Shown: piece by piece, positions 35,286-43,044 of the stretch
Layout of the letters: each line of letters starts with the position of its first letter
Position numbering within the stretch: the stretch's first letter is position 1
Assembly (NCBI RefSeq): GCF_000472385.1
Contig: NZ_AWZU01000017.1
Span: 96,716 to 158,174 of the forward strand
Reading direction: 5' to 3'
DNA from: Bradyrhizobium sp. ARR65
GTDB lineage: Bacteria; Pseudomonadota; Alphaproteobacteria; Rhizobiales; Xanthobacteraceae
Length of the DNA stretch: 61,459 nt
Notes under the pieces: model-generated
Seen by the model: only the letters and a program-made list of their open reading frames with translations
Database searches by the model: none
Told to the model about the DNA's origin: nothing
Program-made: the position numbers and the translations under genes

Positions 35286-36365
35286 CTAATGGAGCGCCGG
35301 TTTTCCCGACATGTAGGCCGCCAACACGTCGGCCTGCGGCAACGGCTTTCCTGTGGCATCGGTCAGCCAGACGTCGTAGCGAAAATACATCGCAGGTCCG
35401 ATCGGGATGTCGCGACGCGCCTCATCCAGCACATCGAGAAACGTCTGCACGCATTGCGGCAACGTCCGTCCACTGCGGTTCGGAAAGGCGCGGATCTCGA
35501 GAAATCCCCATTCGGTGATCCAGATCGGCCTGTCCCGGCCGAGCGCCGCCACATCCTCCCCCAAGAGGTGACGCACCGAATTCACGATATCGTTCGGCGA
35601 CGGATAGAGATGCGTGCCGTAGCCGTCGACGTCTTTCAGATAGTTGACGCCGTCCACATCCCGCAGCATCGCGACATAGCGCGCGGGGGCGGGAAAGGCA
35701 CCGCCCGAGCGGGAATCGCCGCTGTGCGCCATTCCGAAGGTGATGATCTTTGCCTGCGGAAAATATTTGGAAGCATGGGCGATGGCCGCGCCCGTTTGCA
35801 GAAACCGGCCATAGCCCTTCAACCAAGTCTTGATTTCGCCGGGCGTGGCCGAACCCGCGTGCCCCCGGGGAACGTCGGCATCATAGCAATATTGGTCGAA
35901 CTCGCCGCCGAATTCGAAGGCGTCGATCGAGAGCCCGGCGGCTTTGACGGCGCCAAACAAGGTTTGCAGCCGCTTGGCGTATTTCGTCAGGTTGATCTGG
36001 CTGAGCCGCTTTTCCCTCCAGCCGCAACGATTGATGGGCAGCGCGCCATCATAGTCCTCGTCCATCGGCATGATGATCGCCAAGACCTTGAGCTGATTTT
36101 TCTTCGCGACGGCGATCTCTTCGACGAAGTTTGCGATGGCGCGCTGCGAGCCGCTCGTGGGGGCATCGCGAAGCCACACGAGGCCAAGGTCATGAATGTC
36201 CTTCAGCGTCTTCTCCTTCACATCCCTCGGTTGGGTCGACAAGAACGACCGATCGGTGCCGAGTTGAAGGCGGGATTGGGAAGGATTCGCCTGCGCCCAG
36301 GCAGGGATCGACAGCAGTCCCTGGAGACACGCGGCAAGGCAGAGCGTTTTGAGTCCGGGACTCAT
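35286..36365 (-). CDS. Secreted clan GH-A glycosidase-like protein
   Basis: A 359-residue protein with a signal peptide (LCLAACLQGLLSIPAWA, cut after AWA). The body looks like a (beta/alpha)8 hydrolase: GLVWLRDAPT near the first strand, a possible acid/base E155 in FEFGGEFD, and a possible nucleophile E285 in WITEWGF. The family number (GH39-like or a related group) cannot be fixed by eye. It is the first gene of the operon and is read divergently from the BlaI-type repressor gene across 237 bp containing two operator-like arrays. Confidence 0.75.
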   Translation of the reverse strand: MSPGLKTLCLAACLQGLLSIPAWAQANPSQSRLQLGTDRSFLSTQPRDVKEKTLKDIHDLGLVWLRDAPTSGSQRAIANFVEEIAVAKKNQLKVLAIIMPMDEDYDGALPINRCGWREKRLSQINLTKYAKRLQTLFGAVKAAGLSIDAFEFGGEFDQYCYDADVPRGHAGSATPGEIKTWLKGYGRFLQTGAAIAHASKYFPQAKIITFGMAHSGDSRSGGAFPAPARYVAMLRDVDGVNYLKDVDGYGTHLYPSPNDIVNSVRHLLGEDVAALGRDRPIWITEWGFLEIRAFPNRSGRTLPQCVQTFLDVLDEARRDIPIGPAMYFRYDVWLTDATGKPLPQADVLAAYMSGKPALH

Positions 36366-36446
36366 CTAAGACCTGCCTCCGTTGGAGCGGGCTTGGCACG
36401 AGTGCTGCGACCGCATGGCCCGCACGGCGAATGCATCAATTTCAAT

Positions 36447-36476
36447 GTTATGATGCATAACGCTATGAAGTGCTAC
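36447..36476. promoter_or_regulatory. Operator-like array 1 (BlaI-type dyad)
   Basis: GTTATGATGCATAAC (36447-36461) is a perfect 6-3-6 inverted repeat. It is followed without gap by GCTATGAAGTGCTAC (36462-36476). The 30-bp array lies 82 bp upstream of the first glycosidase gene. Half-sites TATG/CATA resemble the TACA/TGTA half-sites known for BlaI/MecI/CopY repressors. Confidence 0.7.
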
Positions 36477-36557
36477 AGTCAATAGGATTGGCGGGATCGG
36501 CATGCGCGTTGCGCGTTGTTCGGAACAGGCTTCTTCTGTCGAAAAGCGTCTTCCGCT

Positions 36558-36587
36558 TTGTCGACCACGGGTCTGAGGTGCTATGTT
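36558..36587 (+). promoter_or_regulatory. Candidate promoter of the BlaI-type gene
   Basis: TTGTCG (36558-36563), 18 bp, then TATGTT (36582-36587). The -10 box would lie inside operator array 2, so repressor binding there would block transcription. Weak match, supported by position. Confidence 0.35.
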
Positions 36588-36609
36588 GCATAGCGTTATC
36601 CTATGCTAC
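36580..36609. promoter_or_regulatory. Operator-like array 2 (BlaI-type dyad)
   Basis: GCTATGTTGCATAGC (36580-36594) is a perfect 6-3-6 inverted repeat followed directly by GTTATCCTATGCTAC (36595-36609). Aligned with array 1 it is identical at 22 of 30 positions. The T/C and A/G differences at positions 2 and 14 are paired across the dyad and keep it symmetric. The array overlaps the upstream candidate ATG of the repressor gene at 36603. Confidence 0.72.
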
Positions 36610-37022
36610 CGACAGACGAAGCGATGCCCGACAAATTCGACGACAGGGACGGCCTGGAGGAACTTGGTGATCTCCAGCGCGAGATCGTGCAAGTGGTGTG
36701 GGCCAATGCGCCTGTTACGGCCGAGGCCGTACGCGAACGCCTGCCGCGCCCCTTGAAGGAGTCGACGGTGCGAACCGTGCTGCGGCGGCTGGAGGAGAAG
36801 GGCTACATCACGCACACGATCGATGGCCGCACCTATGTCTATGAGCCGCGTGAGCCGCGCGGGCGGATCGCGGCGCGCGCCGTCAAGCGGATCGTCGATT
36901 GGGTGTGCAATGGATCCGTCGAGGAGGTGCTCGTCGGCATGGTGGATTCGAAAATGATCGATCGCCGGCAATTGCGCCGCATCCTCGACAGGATGGATGC
37001 GCCCAGGGCGGAGAAGAAATGA
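36603..37022 (+). CDS. BlaI/MecI/CopY family transcriptional repressor
   Basis: A small winged-helix repressor of 139 residues from ATG 36603, or 132 from ATG 36624. LGDLQREIVQVVWANAPVTAEAVRERL, STVRTVLRRLEEKGYITHTIDGRTYVYEP is the Penicillinase_R fold (about 18-90), and the C-terminal helices serve dimerisation. In the family, the repressor is cleaved when a partner M56 metalloprotease senses a signal. Here the stop codon overlaps the M56 gene start (ATGA), so the two are coupled. ATG 36603 lies inside operator array 2, making 36624 the more usual start. Confidence 0.9.
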   Translation: MLPTDEAMPDKFDDRDGLEELGDLQREIVQVVWANAPVTAEAVRERLPRPLKESTVRTVLRRLEEKGYITHTIDGRTYVYEPREPRGRIAARAVKRIVDWVCNGSVEEVLVGMVDSKMIDRRQLRRILDRMDAPRAEKK

Positions 37023-39280
37023 TCCTCGGCGAGGTCGCGGAGCTGGCGCTGCGTGCGGCCGGGCTTGGCTGCATCGTCTGGCTTGGCCTGAAAGTCGCGC
37101 GGGTGCGCAATCCGAGCCTGCGGATGACCGTTTGGACCGCGGTGCTGTGTGCCGCGCTGGCGATGCCCGCGCTGACGCCCCTCATGCGCCTGCCGCTTCC
37201 GGCCGACCTGATACGGGCGCGCGCGCAGCCGGTCCTTTCCATCCTTTCTACGCAAGATGACATCTTGCCACTCGCGCCATCGGCCGAGCCGCCGCCGATA
37301 GGCGAGGCGCGCTCTGCATCGACCGCTCCCCGCGCTGCGACAGCGCAGTCAGTCAACTGGATCTGGTGGGCGACCGCGGCCTATCTGGTCGTCGCCGGGG
37401 CCATGATCATGCGCTTGTTCATCGGCATAGCCGTCATGTGCCGCATCACCGCAGCGGCGCGCCCGCTTCGTGATGGCGCATTTGGGCATGCGAATGTGCG
37501 CCTGACCGACGTGGTGCGCGTGCCCGTGACCTTTGCATCCGTCATCCTGCTTCCTGCCGATTCGATCGCGTGGAGCGATCGCAAGCGGCACGTCGTCCTT
37601 TTGCACGAGGGGGCGCACATCGCCCATGGCGACTTCTATCGCCTGCTGCTGGCCTCTCTGTACCGCGCGGCCTTTTGGTTCTCGCCCTTCGCCTGGTGGC
37701 TTCATCGACATCTCGCCGAACTCGCCGAGATGGTCAGCGATGACGCAGTCGTGGCCGGGACCGGTGACAGCCGCTTCTACGTCGATGTTCTCCTTCAGAT
37801 GGCCGATGCGGCCGCCGCCATCCCGCCTGCCGGGCTCGCCATGGCGCGATCGAGCAGCTTGCCGCGCCGTGTCGAGCGCCTCTTCGCAACAGCCCCGCCG
37901 CAGGCGAGCGGCCGGCGCAAGCGCGTGCTGGTCGCGGCGGCTGTTCTGCCGCTTGCAGTGCTCAGCGCCGGCAGCGTGACACGGGAGCCGAACCTCCCGC
38001 CTGCGCCTATTGCGGCAGGTCAGCCCGCCGATCTCGCCCCACACGTGCTCGATCGCTTCATCGGCGATTACCAGATCGGCGTAGGCTCGCTGCTGAAAGT
38101 CGTCCGCGACGGAGGAGGATTGAGCGCGCATCTGATCGGCGCGGCTCCCATGCGATTGCGCACGCGGGGGGATCGCGCCTTCATCTCCGAAGCGGGCGAT
38201 GCGAAGTTCACTTTCGTCGCCGATGCCGAAGGCCAGATCAGCGGATTGGAACTGTACGATGCGCAAGGCAAGCTCGCACGTGGCACGCGGATCGACCCCA
38301 GCCTTGCTCAATTGATCGAGACCCGCTTTGCCCAGCGCGTGGCTGCAGCGCCGGACCGCTTTGTACAGCAGCTACCGGCGCCCGGAGGCGACGATCGCCT
38401 CAGAAGGGCGATCGAGGACCTCAAACGGGGCGCGCCCGACTATGCGCGGATGAGCCCGCAGCTCGCCAACCAGATGCGCCGACGCGTCTCTATTCTGCAC
38501 GAGGCACTGTCGGAGCTGGGCGCGGTGCGATCGGTTTCATTCCGAGGCGTTGGACCCGGAGGATACGATATCTATGCCGTCGAATTCGCGAACGGCTCGG
38601 CTGAATTCCGGATCGATCTCGGCGCAGACGGCACGATTGACGATCTCACCTTCCGCCCCGAGGGCGACGGGCGCCCGGGCGCGGTCCTCGCCTGTGCGGT
38701 CGAACCGACGCTGAAGTCCTCTTCCGATGCAGCTCCGATCAGAGTGTCACTGATCAATCGCAGTGGCGCCAATGTTCGTTTGTTCAGGCTCGGACCTTCC
38801 GGGCGGTGGGTTACGAACGGTGCTCTTGAAAACGATGTCTCCACAGACATTTTGACCGACGTGGCTGGTGCCCTCATGGTCGCCGACGCGGAGGGGGCGT
38901 GCCGCGAAATCATCTTGCCCGGTCGGTTGACGCGCGTGCATCTCATTTCACCCGGTGGCGCCGAAAATTCAGCGCAAATATATCGGGACCTTCCGGCGAA
39001 GGGTGGTTACGAGGCATTGCAAGCCTACATCGCCGGCGTTCGGAGCCGCGAAGTCAGCCAGGATCTGCTGACGCGCGAGGCTGCGTCTGCGATACGCTCC
39101 TTGCTGAAGCAAAGGCAGGCGATCCTGGCGAAACTCGGGCCGCAGCTCACGATGTCGTTTCGCGGTGTGGGCGGCGACGGCAGCGACATCTATCGTACTC
39201 AGTTCGTCCATGGCACCGCCGATTGGCAAATTGCGCTCACGAAGGATGGCCGGATCAGCAGTGTCTCGCTGCTTCCGTGA
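37019..39280 (+). CDS. BlaR1-type M56 membrane metallopeptidase with novel C-terminal sensor region
   Basis: A 753-residue protein. The N-terminal half has transmembrane segments (near 8-22, 35-55, 115-140 and about 300-318) around an M56 zinc site, H196-E-G-A-H200, with a possible third ligand in EMVSDDAVVAG. The C-terminal part should be periplasmic. It has a DUF3471-like domain (about 342-425, RFIGDYQIGVGSLLKVVRDG), a module about 460-550 (SVSFRGVGPGGYDIYAVEF), a VHL-beta-like segment about 558-643 (VSLINRSGANVRLFRL), and a second copy of the module at about 661-753 (TMSFRGVGGDGSDIYRTQF). No penicillin-binding SxxK domain is visible. Start set by the ATGA overlap with the repressor gene. 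Confidence 0.87.
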   Translation: MILGEVAELALRAAGLGCIVWLGLKVARVRNPSLRMTVWTAVLCAALAMPALTPLMRLPLPADLIRARAQPVLSILSTQDDILPLAPSAEPPPIGEARSASTAPRAATAQSVNWIWWATAAYLVVAGAMIMRLFIGIAVMCRITAAARPLRDGAFGHANVRLTDVVRVPVTFASVILLPADSIAWSDRKRHVVLLHEGAHIAHGDFYRLLLASLYRAAFWFSPFAWWLHRHLAELAEMVSDDAVVAGTGDSRFYVDVLLQMADAAAAIPPAGLAMARSSSLPRRVERLFATAPPQASGRRKRVLVAAAVLPLAVLSAGSVTREPNLPPAPIAAGQPADLAPHVLDRFIGDYQIGVGSLLKVVRDGGGLSAHLIGAAPMRLRTRGDRAFISEAGDAKFTFVADAEGQISGLELYDAQGKLARGTRIDPSLAQLIETRFAQRVAAAPDRFVQQLPAPGGDDRLRRAIEDLKRGAPDYARMSPQLANQMRRRVSILHEALSELGAVRSVSFRGVGPGGYDIYAVEFANGSAEFRIDLGADGTIDDLTFRPEGDGRPGAVLACAVEPTLKSSSDAAPIRVSLINRSGANVRLFRLGPSGRWVTNGALENDVSTDILTDVAGALMVADAEGACREIILPGRLTRVHLISPGGAENSAQIYRDLPAKGGYEALQAYIAGVRSREVSQDLLTREAASAIRSLLKQRQAILAKLGPQLTMSFRGVGGDGSDIYRTQFVHGTADWQIALTKDGRISSVSLLP

Positions 39281-39969
39281 GCCATGGGCTTGGAAAACAT
39301 CTGCGCGCAAAATCTAATTTCTCTTGCCGCATCAAGCTGATTTGGGTCGTCCAGTCCTCAAGCGAAAAATAAACCGCTTTGCGATCACCCCAAATCAGTC
39401 GCATCCTCGTTCGCGTCCCGTCTCGATGAGGGGCGTACGCGTCGTCACGGACGTTGGGTGCGGGATGCGATGGACGCGAAAGGTGCTTATAGACGAGCGG
39501 CACTGATCGCGGACGGCGAAGTCGCGTGGTTCTGGCGCCCCATGGCTGGCGCTAAGTTGGCGAAGATAGCTTTCGCATCTCGCCGACGACGGTGACAACA
39601 AAGTCTGGCTCACCGGGAAGAGCGCGAAGTAAGCCGTAAACCATTCGCGCAGGGAAGGCCGGTGTGATGCCGCCTGTACCTGTGATCGCTTCCGTGTGCA
39701 TTCTTTGCGCATTTGCCGCACACGGGGCCATGGGTGCAGCGGGCACCCGGCCTTCCCTGCGCCCTCTGTTATCGAGAGGGCCAAACTTCGCAGCATAACT
39801 CGGGCGCAGTGCGTCGCGAGAATGTGGATGCATGTCCCTCCGTCGTCATGCCCGCCACCGGTCGGCGCGAAGCGCCGCCCGATGACAGGCTCGCGGGCAT
39901 CCAGTACGCCGCGGCTCCTCAGTTGAGCTCCGATGCCTCTGGAATACTGGATCGTCCGGTCACGCTAGG
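39281..39969. repeat. Gap with dispersed repeat sequence and spurious ORFs
   Basis: No gene I can support. Short ORFs on both strands (for example 39255-39503 and 39552-39833, minus) give sequences such as MVYGLLRALPGEPDF and YKHLSRPSHPAPNVRDD that, from memory, recur as spurious annotations across Bradyrhizobium genomes. They mark a dispersed non-coding repeat. Positions 39845-39900 hold a small hairpin CGGTCGGCGCGAAGCGCCG. Confidence 0.5.
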
Positions 39970-40071
39970 GCATGATCCGGAAAAGTGTGAAGCGGTTTTC
40001 CGAAAAGATCATGCTCAAACAAGAATCTAAAGCGCGATGGCGATTCGACCTAATCCCATCGCGCTTTAGAC
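39970..40071. repeat. 102-bp composite palindrome, copy A
   Basis: Two hairpins in tandem. The first is GCATGATC (39970-39977) with GATCATGC (40007-40014), including an inner CGGAAAA/TTTTCCG. The second is TCTAAAGCGCGATGG (40026-40040) with CCATCGCGCTTTAGA (40056-40070), a perfect 15-bp stem with 15-nt loop. The 102 bp are identical, inverted, to 61130-61231. Confidence 0.9.
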
Positions 40072-40139
40072 GATCACAGCGGAAACAAGTGGCTGTTTGA
40101 AATTCGAATCTGAGCTGCCGACTCGTTGCCGGCGATGAA

Positions 40140-41645
40140 TCACTTCATCGCCGAGAAGCGGCTCTCGAACGAGTTGGCCGAGACAATGGGCTGGGCGCCG
40201 CTGACCAATCCATCCTTCGCCGGGGCTGACGACGTATCAGACGCCGCCTGGCTGTCGGCGATCGAGCGCTTGAGCGCCGGTGGATGTGCCGCTTGCCTGG
40301 CTTCGGCCGACCTTGCTGCAGCCACGCGCGGAGCCGAGGCCTCGGCGCGCGCCTCGTTGTGCTTGGCGTCCGCCACTTTTTGCTTGGCGAGAGGTGGGGC
40401 CGGCGGGGTTGTGGTCGCAGTCGTATCGGCCGTCGCGCTGGCAAGACCCATCTTACGGGCGAGACCCGAGAGGAAGCCGCCGGATTGTTCGCCCGATGCC
40501 GACGCCATCTTGGTTGCCGGTGCCGCTGTGGGCGCAGGCGCCTCGGGGGCGGGGGCCGCGGCAACGGCCACCGGCTCGTCAGCGCCAGGCGCCCGCGGCG
40601 GATTGACAGTCGGGGGGATGGTCCCAGGCAGCTTGGAGTAAGACGAGAGCGCCAGGTCCTGGCCCTGACCGCCGTCGGACAGGCCCGTGCTGGCGCCGGG
40701 GACGTGCGAAGCGAACACCTGGTTCATGCCGCCGTCGATACCGGTGTTGAGCTTTGCGACCGGCGTGCCCTTCGCCACCAGCTTGGCGTATTCGGCTTCG
40801 TCCTGCTGCTGCTTCTCGCGAACCGGTCCGGCGATCTCCTCGGGCACCACATAGGGCGGGCATTTCGCCGCCGCGTTGAACACCGGATCGCGCGTCGCAT
40901 CGGGCGCGCGGGCTGCATCGAAGACGTAATGCTTCTCGCAGAAATCGACCTTCGGCTCCTGGCGCGTGACCTCGAAATGATCATAACCTTCCTTGATCAT
41001 TTTCCAGAACGCCATGCTCGGATTGTTGCGGTGCTTCGCCATATTCGCGGGCGTCATCCGGAACGGATAGGCCTGGAACTGGAAGGCCTTCTGACCGCCG
41101 AAGAAGGATTCGCGGCCCAATGCATAGATCTCCGCGATCTGCTCGTCGGTCATCGCGTAGCAGCCGCGCGAGGAGCAGTCGCCATGCACCATGAGCTCCG
41201 AGCCGGTGTGGCCGAGCGCACGGTCATAGGCATTGGGGTAGCCGGTGTTGAAGGAGAGATAATAGGCCGATTGCGGGTTCATCTGCGCCGGCGTGATCGA
41301 ATAAAAGCCTTCGGGCGCCTGGCGGTCGCCTTCGCGCGTCTTCGGGCCCAGATCACCGGACCAGCGGCAGATCGGATAGGTCTTGAGCAGCGCGAACTTG
41401 CCGGAGCGGTTCTGCTTCCAGACCTCGAGTTCGGCTTCCTGCTTGAAGACGCGGATCAGGATCGGCGATTGCAGATCCATATCCTTTTCCTGCATCGCCG
41501 CGACCAGCTTGGGCGGAACGGGCTGATTGGCCTTGGCGTTGCTCGCGAGCGAAACCTGGTCTGCATCGCAGCCAGCGAGAAACGCGCCAATTGCGGCGAG
41601 CGCAGCCGTGGTGGTAAGCGCGCGGACCAGCGAGCGGTTAATCAA
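40140..41645 (-). CDS. YafK-type L,D-transpeptidase family lipoprotein
   Basis: A 501-residue envelope protein. A lipobox (FLAGCDAD, lipidated Cys about 26) is followed by a YkuD catalytic domain (about 60-215) with the motif HGDCSSRGCYAMTDEQI (HxxxxxxGC). The relative YafK/DpaA of E. coli removes Braun lipoprotein from peptidoglycan, so this may hydrolyse rather than form cross-links. The C-terminal 200 residues are Ala/Pro-rich and probably disordered, much longer than in E. coli. No neighbouring gene is cotranscribed. Confidence 0.9.
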   Translation of the reverse strand: MINRSLVRALTTTAALAAIGAFLAGCDADQVSLASNAKANQPVPPKLVAAMQEKDMDLQSPILIRVFKQEAELEVWKQNRSGKFALLKTYPICRWSGDLGPKTREGDRQAPEGFYSITPAQMNPQSAYYLSFNTGYPNAYDRALGHTGSELMVHGDCSSRGCYAMTDEQIAEIYALGRESFFGGQKAFQFQAYPFRMTPANMAKHRNNPSMAFWKMIKEGYDHFEVTRQEPKVDFCEKHYVFDAARAPDATRDPVFNAAAKCPPYVVPEEIAGPVREKQQQDEAEYAKLVAKGTPVAKLNTGIDGGMNQVFASHVPGASTGLSDGGQGQDLALSSYSKLPGTIPPTVNPPRAPGADEPVAVAAAPAPEAPAPTAAPATKMASASGEQSGGFLSGLARKMGLASATADTTATTTPPAPPLAKQKVADAKHNEARAEASAPRVAAARSAEARQAAHPPALKRSIADSQAASDTSSAPAKDGLVSGAQPIVSANSFESRFSAMK

Positions 41646-41905
41646 GGCAGAAGCTCCACACCCACCGGGCGATCTCGCAACCCCAATTAGCAGCGCGATG
41701 CCCTGAAGCCATTGATTAAAATACTACCCTTTGACCCCTGCCCGCAACCTGAACGGGGTGCGCCGGCAGGCCCGATAGCCCCATGGTCAACCGAAAGTTA
41801 AATACCGCGTCTTGGCCTAATTGCGGCCGAAAGTGGCGGCCTCACCCAAAAACGGGAGGCAAAAAAGGCGGCGCTCACGGCCGCGTTTGCCGCAAAATTG
41901 ATCGG

Positions 41906-42868
41906 TCAGCCGAGCTTTCGGCCGATATCGAGGAATTTTTGCCGCCTTTGCTTGCGGATCGCCTCGGCGTCCAGCCCACGCATTTCATTGAACGCCTGGT
42001 CGATGGCTTCGCCGGTCGCGGCGATCATGGCGGCGGGGTCGCGATGCGCGCCGCCCACGGGCTCTTTCAGGATTCTGTCGATCACGCCGAAGCGCAGCAT
42101 GTCCTGGGCGGTGATCTTCATGTTGTTGGCGGCTTCTTGGGCCTTGGTGCCGTCCCGCCACAGGATCGAGGACGCCGCCTCCGGCGAGATCACGCTGTAG
42201 ATCGCGTGTTCGAGCATCAGGACGCGATTGGCGGTGGTGATCGCGATCGCGCCGCCCGACATGCCCTCGCCGGTCACGATGGCGACGTTGGGCACACCGA
42301 GCGAAAGGCAGGCGTCGGTGGAGCGCGCGATCGCCTCCGCCTGGCCGCGCTCTTCCGCGCCGATGCCCGGATAGGCTCCCGCCGAGTCCACGAGCGACAG
42401 TACGGGGATGCCGAACCGATCCGCCAGCTCCATCAGCCGTACCGCCTTGCGGTAGCCTTCGGGGCGCGCCATGCCGAAATTGTGCTTGATGCGGGAGTCG
42501 GTGGAATTGCCCTTCTCCTGGCCCATCACGCAGATGCTCTCGCCGCGGAAACGGCCGAAGCCGCCCATCAGCGCCTGATCCTCGCCGAACTTGCGGTCGC
42601 CGGCGAGCGGCGTGAAATCGGTGATGAGTCCGCCCACGAAGTCGGTGAAGTGCGGACGCTGCGGATGCCGCGCCACCAGCGTCTTCTGCCACGGCGTGAG
42701 ATTGGCATAAAGCTCGGTCAGCGCCTGCGCCGCCTTTTCCTCGATCCTGGCGACCTCTTCGCTGATGTCGGTGCCTGACGCCGCCAGCGCCCGCAACTCG
42801 TCGACCTTGGAGTCGAGCTCGGCGACCGGCTTTTCGAAATCGAGGTAGGAGCGCATCTGGTCCGGCAT
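41906..42868 (-). CDS. accA: Acetyl-CoA carboxylase carboxyltransferase subunit alpha
   Basis: With AccD, transfers carboxyl from biotin to acetyl-CoA, making malonyl-CoA for fatty acids. The 320-residue protein starts MPDQMRSYLDFEKPVAELD and contains GRFRGESICVMGQEKG, SLVDSAGAYPGIGAEERGQ and GEGMSGGAIAI. ATG 42868 is the conserved start; 20 codons upstream are open but unlike the family. Confidence 0.97.
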   Translation of the reverse strand: MPDQMRSYLDFEKPVAELDSKVDELRALAASGTDISEEVARIEEKAAQALTELYANLTPWQKTLVARHPQRPHFTDFVGGLITDFTPLAGDRKFGEDQALMGGFGRFRGESICVMGQEKGNSTDSRIKHNFGMARPEGYRKAVRLMELADRFGIPVLSLVDSAGAYPGIGAEERGQAEAIARSTDACLSLGVPNVAIVTGEGMSGGAIAITTANRVLMLEHAIYSVISPEAASSILWRDGTKAQEAANNMKITAQDMLRFGVIDRILKEPVGGAHRDPAAMIAATGEAIDQAFNEMRGLDAEAIRKQRRQKFLDIGRKLG

Positions 42869-43044
42869 AATTCCAATGGTAACGGCGTGTGTGGGAACGA
42901 AGCGTGCCCGGAAGGCACGTTTTTCCAAAGGGTTAACGTGTCATCCGGCCGGGGCTGCCCTTCTCGGATCACCTGCTCGAACGGCTTTGGGCGGAAAGCT
43001 CTTTCATGGGATCGGGGGCGGAAGTCAAGCGCGGCAAGCGCCTT

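Noticed and set aside
36899..37018. 40-codon N-terminal extension of the M56 peptidase
   Set aside because: It overlaps the repressor gene; the ATGA junction and family-like N terminus place the start at 37019.
39255..39833. Minus-strand ORFs of 82 and 93 codons
   Set aside because: They look like translations of a dispersed DNA repeat, and the first overlaps the M56 gene end.
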